64,000 bases of DNA from CAJCJE01 sp036494465 (GTDB taxonomy: Bacteria; Actinomycetota; Actinomycetes; Mycobacteriales; Pseudonocardiaceae). Both the position numbers and the translations under genes were made by a program. Location: assembly GCA_036494465.1 (NCBI GenBank), contig DASXOJ010000107.1, positions 1 through 64,000 on the forward strand, in the 5' to 3' direction. Below the pieces are notes generated by a model that had not been told where the DNA came from, made no database searches, and was given only the letters and a program-made list of their open reading frames with translations. Shown in pieces: positions 1 through 8,035 of the stretch (the first letter of the stretch is position 1; each line of letters begins with the position of its first letter).

Positions 1-1350
1 GTCACCGGCGACGACCTGTTGCCGCGAGCGGAGGAACTCGGCCTGTCCGGCGCGCTCACCGCCAACGCGTACCTCGGCGGCTGGGGCATCGCGGAATGCC
101 TGCGCGCGGGCGCGGACATCGTGGTGACCGGTCGCGTCACCGACGCGTCGCTGGTCGTCGGTCCGGCGGCGGCGCACTTCAACTGGTCCCGCACCGACTT
201 CGACGCGCTCGCCGGCGCGACGGTCGCCGGGCACGTCATCGAATGCGGCGCACAGGCCACCGGCGGCAACTTCGCCTTCTTCACCGAGATCGCCGACCTG
301 ACCCATCCCGGCTTCCCGATCGCCGAGATCAACGCCGACGGTTCCGCCGTGATCACCAAGCACGCGGGCACCGGCGGCGCGGTCACCGTCGAAACGGTCA
401 CCGCCCAGCTGCTGTACGAGATCGGCGCGCCCGACTACCTCGGCCCGGACGTGACCAGCCGCTTCGACACGATCCAGCTGGCCGGCGACGGCCCCGACCG
501 GGTGCGGATCAGCGGCGTGCGCGGCGAAGCCCCGCCGTCGACGGCGAAGGTGTGCGTCAACACGCTCGCCGGTTTCCGCAATGGCGCCACGTTCGTCCTC
601 TGTGGACCCGACATCGACGCGAAGGCCGACCTCGCCCGCCGCCAGCTCGAAACCGAGGTCGGCGCGGACGGCATCAGCTGGACCCTGGCCCGCACCGACC
701 ACCCGGACGCCGACACCGAGGAAGCGGCGAGCGCGCTGCTGCACGCGACCATCAAAGCCGACGATCCCAAACGGGTGAAGGGTTTCTCGCGCGCGTGCGT
801 CGAACTCGCGCTCGGGTCCTACCCCGGCTTCACGCTGACCGCGCCCCCGTCGGACGGCACCCCGGTCGGCGTCTACCGCCCCGCCTTCGTCGCCCAGACC
901 GAAGTCCCGCACACCGCGGTCCTCCCCGACGGCGCCCGGGTCGCCATCACACCCCCGGACGTCTTCGCCGACCCCCGCTCGACGTACGCGGTCGCCGCCG
1001 AACCCATCGTCTCCGGCGCGACCTACCGTGCCCCACTCGGCACCGTCGTCGGCACGCGCTCCGGCGACAAGGGGGGCGACGCGAACCTCGGCGTCTGGGC
1101 GCGCACCGACGCCGGTTTCCATTGGCTGGCGGGCGAACTCACCATCGACCGCCTGCGCGAGCTGCTACCGGAAACCCGCGAACTGACCATCGACCGATAC
1201 GAGCTGCCGAATCTGCGCGCGGTCAACTTCGTGGTGCACGGTCTGCTCGGGGTCGGCGTTGCGGCGTCGACCCGGTTCGACCCGCAGGCGAAAGCACTCG
1301 GCGAATGGCTGCGCAGCCGCGTTGTCGACATCCCGGAGGCGCTCCGATGA
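1..1350 (+). CDS. AtuA-family protein (DUF1446 plus AtuA-like C-terminal domain), 5' end outside window
   Basis: The frame is open from the first base, so the true start lies upstream; 449 codons are visible. The C-terminal part, from about visible residue 350, carries the GTRSGDKGGDANLGVW block typical of the AtuA-like ferredoxin-fold domain, and the preceding region fits DUF1446. AtuA is encoded in acyclic terpene (citronellol/geraniol) catabolic clusters, but its biochemical role is unsettled. Here it precedes two acyl-CoA dehydrogenases and a biotin-dependent acyl-CoA carboxylase, a grouping that recurs in actinobacteria. The roughly 190-nt gap that follows holds a GCCCCC/GGGGGC hairpin (1474-1496) but no gene. 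The family call is firm; the substrate is not known. Confidence 0.85.
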   Translation, partial: VTGDDLLPRAEELGLSGALTANAYLGGWGIAECLRAGADIVVTGRVTDASLVVGPAAAHFNWSRTDFDALAGATVAGHVIECGAQATGGNFAFFTEIADLTHPGFPIAEINADGSAVITKHAGTGGAVTVETVTAQLLYEIGAPDYLGPDVTSRFDTIQLAGDGPDRVRISGVRGEAPPSTAKVCVNTLAGFRNGATFVLCGPDIDAKADLARRQLETEVGADGISWTLARTDHPDADTEEAASALLHATIKADDPKRVKGFSRACVELALGSYPGFTLTAPPSDGTPVGVYRPAFVAQTEVPHTAVLPDGARVAITPPDVFADPRSTYAVAAEPIVSGATYRAPLGTVVGTRSGDKGGDANLGVWARTDAGFHWLAGELTIDRLRELLPETRELTIDRYELPNLRAVNFVVHGLLGVGVAASTRFDPQAKALGEWLRSRVVDIPEALR

Positions 1351-1542
1351 CCACCGCCCATACCACATTCCCCGCAGGGCTCCAGATTCCATCCACACCC
1401 CCCGCGCCCATCCACACCCTCCCCGCGAAACCCCCTCAAACCGCACCCCCGCAACTAGACTGGCCCCGGGGTCGCCCCCCAGGGAGTGGTGGGGGCTGTC
1501 CTGAGCAGAGCGAAGAAAATTCGCGAAGTGTGGGTGTGGGCC

Positions 1543-2691
1543 GTGGTTGAGCGGTGGTGGCAGACCGCGGAGCGGCGGGCCCTGCGCGATGTGGTTCGGC
1601 GGTTCGTCGCGGATCAGGTCGTCGACAGTCTGGACGGCTGGGAGCGCGCGGGCGAGTTGCCGCGCGAGTTGCACAAGACTGCTGCCGGCATCGGGTTGCT
1701 GGGGATCGGGTTTCCGGAATCGGTTGGTGGCAGCGGCGGGGATCTGCTCGACACCGTCGTGGTGACCGAGGAGCTGATCCAGGCGGGTGGCTCGTCCGGG
1801 TTGGTTGCGAGTCTGCTGACGCACGGGATCGCGCTGCCGCACATCGTGTCGGTCGGCAATCCGGATCTCGTCGAGCGGTTCGTGCGGCCGACGTTGGCAG
1901 GCGAGTTGATTGGCTCGCTCGGGGTGACCGAGCCGGAAGGCGGATCGGACGTCGCCGCGATTCACACCACGGCGGTTCGGGATGGTGAGCACTACATCGT
2001 CAACGGGTCCAAGACCTTCATCACGTCCGGGTGGCGCGCGGATTTCGTGACGACGGCGGTGCGCACGGGCGGGCCGGGGCATGGCGGGATCAGCCTGCTC
2101 GTTGTCGAGCGTGACAACCCCGGGTTTACGCGTACGCGCAAGCTGGAAAAGATGGGTTGGCACTGCTCGGACACTGCCGAGTTGTCCTTCGTGGATGCGC
2201 GGGTTCCGGTCGCGAATCTCGTCGGCGCGGAGAACTCCGGGTTCGTGTTGCTGATGCAGCAGTTCCAGGCCGAACGGGTCAACCTCGCCGTGCACGCCTA
2301 CGCGATCGCGCAGCGCTGTCTCGACCTGGCGGAGGCGTGGGTGCGCGAGCGGCGGACGTTTGGCAGGCCATTGTTGTCGCGACAACTGATCCGGCATCGG
2401 CTCGTCGAGATGATGCAGCAGATCGAACTCGCCCGCACCTACACCCGCGACGTCGCGGAGCGGGTCGCGGCGGGGGAGGAAGTCGTCGCGCAGGTGTGCA
2501 TGGCCAAGAACGCGGCGGTCGACGCCTGTTCCTTCGTGGTTGACGCGGCCGTGCAGATGTTCGGCGGCATGGGTTACATGCGCGAGTCCGAAGTGGAGCG
2601 TCACTACCGCGATGCGCGCATTCTGGGCATCGGTGGCGGGCCGAGCGAGGTTCTTGCCGAGCTGGCCGCGCGACGATTGGGGTGGAACTGA
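1543..2691 (+). CDS. acyl-CoA dehydrogenase
   Basis: FAD-dependent alpha,beta-dehydrogenation of an acyl-CoA. The protein shows the family block VTEPEGGSDVAAI in the middle domain, the helical C-terminal domain, and near the C-terminus GYMRESEVERHYRDARI, whose Glu is in the position of the usual catalytic base. I chose GTG 1543 (382 aa) because family members start just before the ERWWQTAERRALR stretch; the frame is open upstream to a GTG at 1486, which would add 19 unlike residues. The stop overlaps the next start (TGATG), so it is translationally coupled to the carboxyltransferase gene. The exact substrate (isovaleryl-, citronellyl- or another branched acyl-CoA) cannot be read from sequence alone. 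Confidence 0.88.
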   Translation: MVERWWQTAERRALRDVVRRFVADQVVDSLDGWERAGELPRELHKTAAGIGLLGIGFPESVGGSGGDLLDTVVVTEELIQAGGSSGLVASLLTHGIALPHIVSVGNPDLVERFVRPTLAGELIGSLGVTEPEGGSDVAAIHTTAVRDGEHYIVNGSKTFITSGWRADFVTTAVRTGGPGHGGISLLVVERDNPGFTRTRKLEKMGWHCSDTAELSFVDARVPVANLVGAENSGFVLLMQQFQAERVNLAVHAYAIAQRCLDLAEAWVRERRTFGRPLLSRQLIRHRLVEMMQQIELARTYTRDVAERVAAGEEVVAQVCMAKNAAVDACSFVVDAAVQMFGGMGYMRESEVERHYRDARILGIGGGPSEVLAELAARRLGWN

Positions 2692-4289
2692 TGACAACGC
2701 TGACCTCGACCGTGGACGTCAACTCCTCGGCGTACCGGGACAACCGGGATGCCATGCTCGGCAAGCTCGGCCAACTGAACACCGAGCACGCCAAGGCGCT
2801 CGCGGGCGGCGGGCAGAAGTACGTCGACCGGCATCACAATCGGGGCAAGCTGCTCGCGCGCGAGCGCATCGAACTGCTGCTGGATCCGGACAGCGCCTTT
2901 CTCGAGTTGTCGCCGCTCGCCGCGTGGGGTACCGAATTTCCGGTTGGCGCGAGTGTGGTCGTGGGCATCGGGGTTGTCGAGGGTGTCGAGTGCCTCGTCG
3001 TCGCCAACGACCCGACCGTGCGCGGCGGCGCAAGCAACCCATGGACGTTGCGCAAGAGCTTCAGGGCGAGCGAGATCGCGGCGCAGAACCGGCTGCCGTT
3101 GGTACAACTGGTCGAATCGGGCGGAGCGGACCTCAACTCGCAGGGCGAGATCTTCATCCCGGGTGGCCGGATGTTCCGCGATCTGACCCGAGCGTCCGCG
3201 CGCCGGATACCGACGGTTGCCGTGGTGTTCGGCAATTCGACGGCGGGCGGCGCGTACCTGCCGGGCATGTCGGATCACGTGGTGATGGTGAAGGAACGCG
3301 CCAAGGTCTTTCTGGCCGGACCGCCACTGGTGAAGATGGCGACCGGCGAGGACGCGGACGACGAGGAACTCGGTGGCGCGGAGATGCACGCCCGGACCTC
3401 CGGCCTTGCGGACTATCTCGCCGAGGATGAGGCCGATGCGCTGCGGATCACTCGCCGGATCGTCGCCAATCTCAACTGGCACAAGGAAGGGCCAGCGCCG
3501 GACGCGGATTTCGCGGAGCCGAAGTTCGACGCCGAGGAACTGCTCGGGCTGGTGCCGACGGATCTCAAGGTGCCCTTCGATCCCCGGCAGGTGATCGCGC
3601 GGCTCGTGGACGGATCGGTGTTCGACGAGTTCAAGCCGCGCTACGGCGCGAGCCTGGTCACCGGCTGGGCCGCGATTCACGGCTACCGGATCGGCATCCT
3701 GGCCAACGAGCGCGGTGTGCTGTTCAGCGAGGAAGCGCAGAAGGCGGCGCAGTTCATCCAGCTCGCCAACCAGCGCGACATCCCGCTGCTGTTCCTGCAG
3801 AACACCACCGGGTACATGGTCGGCAAGGAGTACGAGCGCGCGGGCATCATCAAGCACGGCTCGATGATGATCAACGCGGTGTCCAACAGCCAGGTGCCGC
3901 ACCTGACCGTGGTCATGGGCGCGTCCTACGGCGCGGGCAACTACGGCATGTGCGGGCGCGCCTATGATCCGCGCTTCCTGTTCACCTGGCCGAATGCGCG
4001 ATCGGCGGTGATGGGACCGCAGCAGCTCGCCGGTGTGCTGTCCATTGTGGCCAGGCAGGCGGCGGTAGCGCGTGGCCAGGACTACGACGAGGCGGGCGAC
4101 GCGGCGATGCGCCAGATGGTCGAGTCGACCGTCGAATCACAGTCCGAGGCCGCCTACCTGTCCGGGCGCATCTACGACGACGGCGTCATCGACCCGAGGG
4201 ACACCAGGACTGTCCTCGGCATCTGTCTTTCCGCGGTGCACACCGCGCCGGTGCGCGGCGCCGAGGGCTTCGGCGTCTTCCGGATGTGA
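2691..4289 (+). CDS. acyl-CoA carboxylase carboxyltransferase (beta) subunit, methylcrotonyl/geranyl-CoA type
   Basis: Carboxyltransferase half of a biotin-dependent carboxylase: moves CO2 from carboxybiotin to an enoyl/acyl-CoA. The 532-aa length and the C-terminal signature GAGNYGMCGRAYDPRFLF followed by TWPNAR match the 3-methylcrotonyl-CoA carboxylase beta family more closely than propionyl-CoA carboxylases. The two crotonase-like halves have glycine-rich oxyanion regions (VFGNSTAGGAYLPGMSDH and VVMGASYGAGNYGMC). ATG 2691 overlaps the stop of the dehydrogenase; a GTG nine bases upstream is less likely. Its partner subunit follows directly. With AtuA upstream, a geranyl-CoA carboxylase role is also possible. 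Confidence 0.9.
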   Translation: MTTLTSTVDVNSSAYRDNRDAMLGKLGQLNTEHAKALAGGGQKYVDRHHNRGKLLARERIELLLDPDSAFLELSPLAAWGTEFPVGASVVVGIGVVEGVECLVVANDPTVRGGASNPWTLRKSFRASEIAAQNRLPLVQLVESGGADLNSQGEIFIPGGRMFRDLTRASARRIPTVAVVFGNSTAGGAYLPGMSDHVVMVKERAKVFLAGPPLVKMATGEDADDEELGGAEMHARTSGLADYLAEDEADALRITRRIVANLNWHKEGPAPDADFAEPKFDAEELLGLVPTDLKVPFDPRQVIARLVDGSVFDEFKPRYGASLVTGWAAIHGYRIGILANERGVLFSEEAQKAAQFIQLANQRDIPLLFLQNTTGYMVGKEYERAGIIKHGSMMINAVSNSQVPHLTVVMGASYGAGNYGMCGRAYDPRFLFTWPNARSAVMGPQQLAGVLSIVARQAAVARGQDYDEAGDAAMRQMVESTVESQSEAAYLSGRIYDDGVIDPRDTRTVLGICLSAVHTAPVRGAEGFGVFRM

Positions 4290-4299
4290 AGGGCCTGAT

Positions 4300-6270
4300 A
4301 TGAAGGGAAAGGGCCGCGTGATCAGCACACTTCTGGTGGCCAACCGGGGCGAGATCGCCCGGCGGGTGTTCCGCACCTGCCGCGATGTCGGCATTTCGCC
4401 GGTCGCGGTGTTCGCCGACCCGGACGCCGCGCTGCCGTTCGTCGGCGAGGCGGACGCTGCCGTGCGGCTGCCGGGCAACACACCGGCGGAGACCTATCTG
4501 CGTGTCGACGCGATCATCGACGCCGCGCGGCGCATGGGTGCGGATGCCGTTCATCCCGGGTACGGGTTCCTTTCCGAGAACGCGGATTTCGCGCGCGCGG
4601 TGCTCGCCGCCGGGTTGACCTGGGTGGGCCCGACGCCTGCCGCGATCGACGCGATGGGGTCGAAGGTCGCGGCCAAGAAGCTGATGGCCGAGGCGGGCGT
4701 GCCGGTGTTGCCGGAGTTCGATCCGGATTCGGTGACCGCTGACGACCTGCCGATTCTGGTCAAGGCGTCCGCTGGTGGTGGCGGGCGCGGGATGCGAGTC
4801 GTGCGCGAACTGGCGCAACTCAAGGACCAGGTCGCGTTGGCGCGGCAGGAGGCCGAGTCGGCATTCGGCGACGGCACCGTGTTCTGCGAGCCGTTGCTGG
4901 AACGTGCCCGGCACATCGAGGTGCAGATTCTCGCCGACCAGCACGGCACGGTGTGGGCGCTGGGCGAGCGGGAGTGTTCGATCCAGCGCAGGCACCAGAA
5001 GATCATCGAGGAGACGCCCAGCCCGGCGGTTGACGCGGAGATCCGCGGGCGGTTGTTCGCGGCGGCGCTGGCCGCGGCGAAGGCGATCGGGTACGTGGGC
5101 GCGGGGACCGTCGAGTTCATGTTGGCCGCGAACGGGGAGCTCCACTTCCTTGAGGTCAACACGCGGTTGCAGGTCGAGCATCCGGTGACCGAGTGCGTGT
5201 ACGGGCTGGATCTGGTGGCCTGGCAGTTGGCGATCGCCGAAGGCGCGCGACTGCCCGGGGCGCCGCCGGAACCGCGCGGGCACGCGATCGAGGTCCGGTT
5301 GTACGCGGAGGATCCGGCGCAGGACTGGCGTCCGCAGAGTGGCACCGTGGTTTACTTCGACATTCCGGGTGTGAACTCGGAGTTCACAGTGCCGGGGGAG
5401 TTCGGGCTGCGCCTGGACGGCGGCATCGTGAGCGGGTCCGAGGTCAGTACCTTCTACGATCCGATGCTGGCGAAGGTGATCAGCTGGGCGCCGCAGCGGC
5501 GGTCTGCCGCTCGCCGGCTGGCCGCTGCGCTGCACGACACCCGGTTGCACGGGCTTACCACCAACCGTGACCTGTTGGTCAACGTGTTGCGGCACGAGGA
5601 TTTCCTGTCTGGTGACACGGACACGGACTTCCTGACGCGCCATGGCGTTGCCGGGCTTGCGGTGGGGGCCGACGAGACAGCCGTCAAGGCTTCCGCGTTG
5701 GCTGCCGCGCTCGCGCGGGCGAGTGGGCGGGCCCGGACGTCGCGGGTGCAGCGAGGGATTCCGGCGGGGTGGCGCAATCTGCGCTCGCAACCGCAGCGGA
5801 CCGCGTTCGAGGTCGGCGGGGAGCGGCTCGATGTCGAGTACGAGGTGCGGCGGGATGGGCTGGTCACGTCGCTGCTGCCGGATGTCGCACTGGTGGCCGG
5901 TGCACCGGATGCGGTGACGCTGGACGTCGACGGGACGCGGCGGACCTTCGCGGTCCGGGTTTACGACCGACTGGTCGAAGTGGACTCGGCGTTGGGTGCG
6001 GTGTCGTTGACCGTGATCCCGCGGTTCGCGGACCCGACCGAGCAGATCGCGGAGGGTGCCACGGTCGCGCCGATGCCGGGCACGGTGGTGCGGCTCGCGG
6101 TCGAGGCCGGTCAGACCGTCGCGGCGGGCGCGGAACTGCTCGTCCTGGAAGCGATGAAGATGCAGCACCGGGTGGTCGCCGCGAACAGCGGCACGCTCAC
6201 CGAGCTGCGAGTCAGTGTGGGACAACAGGTTGACGCGGGAGCCGTGCTCGCCGTCATAGAGGAGGCGTAG
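4300..6270 (+). CDS. acyl-CoA carboxylase biotin carboxylase/biotin carrier (alpha) subunit
   Basis: Carboxylates its own biotin using ATP and bicarbonate. Domains in order: biotin carboxylase N-domain (LLVANRGEIARRVF at the start), ATP-grasp with the glycine loop KASAGGGGRGMRVV at about 155-168, the active-site stretch LEVNTRLQVEHPVTE at about 283-298, the biotin-carboxylase C-domain, a connecting BT region, and a biotinyl domain with EAMKM at about residue 617, whose Lys is biotinylated. Length 656 aa fits methylcrotonyl/propionyl alpha chains. ATG 4300 has GAAGGG six bases upstream; GTG 4318 is preceded by GGGAAAGGG and is an equally good start, shortening the protein by six residues. It forms the enzyme with the preceding gene. 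Confidence 0.9.
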   Translation: MKGKGRVISTLLVANRGEIARRVFRTCRDVGISPVAVFADPDAALPFVGEADAAVRLPGNTPAETYLRVDAIIDAARRMGADAVHPGYGFLSENADFARAVLAAGLTWVGPTPAAIDAMGSKVAAKKLMAEAGVPVLPEFDPDSVTADDLPILVKASAGGGGRGMRVVRELAQLKDQVALARQEAESAFGDGTVFCEPLLERARHIEVQILADQHGTVWALGERECSIQRRHQKIIEETPSPAVDAEIRGRLFAAALAAAKAIGYVGAGTVEFMLAANGELHFLEVNTRLQVEHPVTECVYGLDLVAWQLAIAEGARLPGAPPEPRGHAIEVRLYAEDPAQDWRPQSGTVVYFDIPGVNSEFTVPGEFGLRLDGGIVSGSEVSTFYDPMLAKVISWAPQRRSAARRLAAALHDTRLHGLTTNRDLLVNVLRHEDFLSGDTDTDFLTRHGVAGLAVGADETAVKASALAAALARASGRARTSRVQRGIPAGWRNLRSQPQRTAFEVGGERLDVEYEVRRDGLVTSLLPDVALVAGAPDAVTLDVDGTRRTFAVRVYDRLVEVDSALGAVSLTVIPRFADPTEQIAEGATVAPMPGTVVRLAVEAGQTVAAGAELLVLEAMKMQHRVVAANSGTLTELRVSVGQQVDAGAVLAVIEEA

Positions 6271-6272
6271 GG

Positions 6273-7439
6273 ATGACCGAGATCGCGTTCACCGAGTCTG
6301 CTGAGCGGGTGGCGCTGCGGGCGGCCGTTCGCGAACTGGCCACCAAGTACGGCCGCGACTACTTCACCGCGAAGGCACGCGCGGGGGAGAAGACCACCGA
6401 GATGTGGGCGGACGCCGGCAAGCTCGGTTATCTGGGCGTTGCCGTGCCGGAGGAGTTCGGTGGCGGCGGGGGCGGGATCGGTGACCTCGCCGCGGTCTGC
6501 GAGGAGTTCGCGGCCGCGGGCGCGCCGATGTTGTTGATGGTGGTGTCGCCGGCCATCTGCGCGACGGTGATCGCGCGGTTCGGCACGGACGCCCAGAAGC
6601 AGCGCTGGCTGCCCGGTTTCGCCGACGGCACAACGAAGATGGCGTTCTCGATCACCGAGCCTGACGCTGGTTCGAACTCGCACAAGCTCGCCACCTCGAT
6701 CCGCAGGGACGGCGACGAGTGGGTGCTGTCCGGTGGGAAGTACTTCATCTCGGGCGTCGACGAGGTGGACGCGGTGCTGGTGGTCGCGCGGCACGTGGAC
6801 GAGAACGGGCAGCGGTTGCTGCCGTCTTTGTTGATCGTGCCGACGAACACGCCGGGTTTCACCTATCAGCCGATCGAGATGGACATCATCTCGCCCGAGA
6901 AGCAGTTCACGTTGTTCTTCGACGACGTGCGGCTGCCCGCCGAGGCGTTGCTCGGCTCGACCGACGCGGGTCTTGCCCAAGTGTTCGCCGGGCTGAACCC
7001 GGAGCGGATCATGGCGGCGTCGTTCTCGACCGGGATCGCCCGGTTCGCGATGGAGCGTGCCACGGACTACGCGCGCAACCGGCAGGTCTGGGACACGCCG
7101 ATCGGGGCGCACCAGGGGCTGTCACACCCGCTCGCGCAGTGCGCGATCCAGATCGAGCTGGCCAGGTTGATGACGCAGAAGGCCGCCGCCCTCTACGACG
7201 CCGGGCTGGACCGGGAGGCGGGCGAGGCCGCGAACATGGCCAAGTACGCGGCTGCCGAGGCCGCGGTGACAACGGTCGACCAGGCGATTCAGGTGCACGG
7301 CGGGAACGGCCTCGCCTCCGAGTACGGACTGGGTGCGTTGCTGGCGGCGTCGCGGGTGGGGCGGATCGCGCCGGTGAGCCGGGAGATGATCTTGAACTAT
7401 GTCGCGCAGCACACGCTGAAGCTGCCCCGCTCCTACTGA
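6273..7439 (+). CDS. acyl-CoA dehydrogenase (second copy in cluster)
   Basis: A 388-aa acyl-CoA dehydrogenase. Visible family elements are FSITEPDAGSNSHKLATS (FAD/substrate loop), the tract IEMDIISPEKQFTLFFDDV, and the C-terminal GGNGLASEYGLG block with Glu in the catalytic-base position. Start ATG lies 2 nt after the carboxylase stop behind a GAGG-like sequence, so it is the last gene of the operon. It is clearly different from the dehydrogenase at 1543-2691, so the operon has two oxidation steps or two substrate ranges. It ends 15 nt before the next gene, which appears to have its own promoter. Confidence 0.88.
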   Translation: MTEIAFTESAERVALRAAVRELATKYGRDYFTAKARAGEKTTEMWADAGKLGYLGVAVPEEFGGGGGGIGDLAAVCEEFAAAGAPMLLMVVSPAICATVIARFGTDAQKQRWLPGFADGTTKMAFSITEPDAGSNSHKLATSIRRDGDEWVLSGGKYFISGVDEVDAVLVVARHVDENGQRLLPSLLIVPTNTPGFTYQPIEMDIISPEKQFTLFFDDVRLPAEALLGSTDAGLAQVFAGLNPERIMAASFSTGIARFAMERATDYARNRQVWDTPIGAHQGLSHPLAQCAIQIELARLMTQKAAALYDAGLDREAGEAANMAKYAAAEAAVTTVDQAIQVHGGNGLASEYGLGALLAASRVGRIAPVSREMILNYVAQHTLKLPRSY

Positions 7440-7441
7440 AT

Positions 7442-7447
7442 TAGCAT
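7442..7447 (+). promoter_or_regulatory. putative -10 hexamer of a leaderless promoter (phosphoribosyltransferase)
   Basis: TAGCAT fits TANNNT and ends 7 nt before the GTG at 7455. There is no purine-rich ribosome binding site before that GTG. Together this suggests transcription starts at the start codon itself. No clear -35 is seen. Confidence 0.4.
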
Positions 7448-7454
7448 TCCCCGG

Positions 7455-7952
7455 GTGGCGGCGGAACGCGAAGAACTGACCTGGGACCTGTTCGGCACGG
7501 CGACTCGGGAGTTGGCCGAGCTGGTGGCGGCCGATGGGTTCGAACCCGATCTGCTGTTGTCGATCGCCCGGGGCGGGCTGTTCGTGGCGGGGGCGCTCGG
7601 GTACGCGTTGGACGTGAAGAATCTTCATGTTATGAACGTGGAGTTCTACACCGGCGTTGACAAGCGGCTCGACCTGCCGGTGATGCTCCCGCCGGTGCCC
7701 AACGCGGTCGACCTGGCCGGCGCCAAGGTGCTGGTCTGCGATGACGTCGCGGACACCGGCGCCACGCTCAAGCTGGTCCGCGACTTCTGCGCCGACCACG
7801 TCGCGGACGTGCGCTGTGCGGTGATCTACCAGAAGCCGCACTCCGAGGTCGCCTGCGAGTACATCTGGCGGCGGACCGGCCGGTGGATCAATTTCCCCTG
7901 GTCGGTGCTGCCGCCGGTGGTCCGGCGTGCCGGTCAGGTGCTCGACGCCTGA
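7455..7952 (+). CDS. phosphoribosyltransferase (type I fold, xanthine/guanine-like)
   Basis: The 165-aa protein has the PRPP-binding signature VLVCDDVADTGATL and the upstream flexible-loop region SIARGGLFVAGALGYAL, as in xanthine/hypoxanthine-guanine phosphoribosyltransferases. It probably transfers ribose-5-phosphate from PRPP to a purine base, but this subfamily is broad. GTG 7455 lacks a ribosome binding site and sits 7 nt after a TAGCAT -10-like hexamer, so it may be leaderless and independent of the acyl-CoA operon just upstream. It reads toward aspS. Confidence 0.8.
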   Translation: MAAEREELTWDLFGTATRELAELVAADGFEPDLLLSIARGGLFVAGALGYALDVKNLHVMNVEFYTGVDKRLDLPVMLPPVPNAVDLAGAKVLVCDDVADTGATLKLVRDFCADHVADVRCAVIYQKPHSEVACEYIWRRTGRWINFPWSVLPPVVRRAGQVLDA

Positions 7953-7989
7953 GCGGAAACCCGCTGGCCAAGGGACCGGGGTGGTTCGT

Positions 7990-8027
7990 TAGTCTCGTGC
8001 ATTGACCGAGTCAATGCACGAAGGAGA
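7990..8027 (+). promoter_or_regulatory. aspS promoter/operator region with perfect 25-bp palindrome and RBS
   Basis: A TANNNT hexamer, TAGTCT (7990-7995), is followed at once by arms CGTGCATTGAC (7996-8006) and GTCAATGCACG (8010-8020), which are exact reverse complements around CGA. The ribosome binding site AAGGAGA (8021-8027) abuts the right arm. If the hexamer is the -10, transcription begins near 8002, inside the palindrome, so it would act as a DNA operator. If transcription begins upstream, the RNA would fold a tight 11-bp hairpin next to the ribosome binding site. Confidence 0.5.
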
Positions 8028-8035
8028 GATCTACC

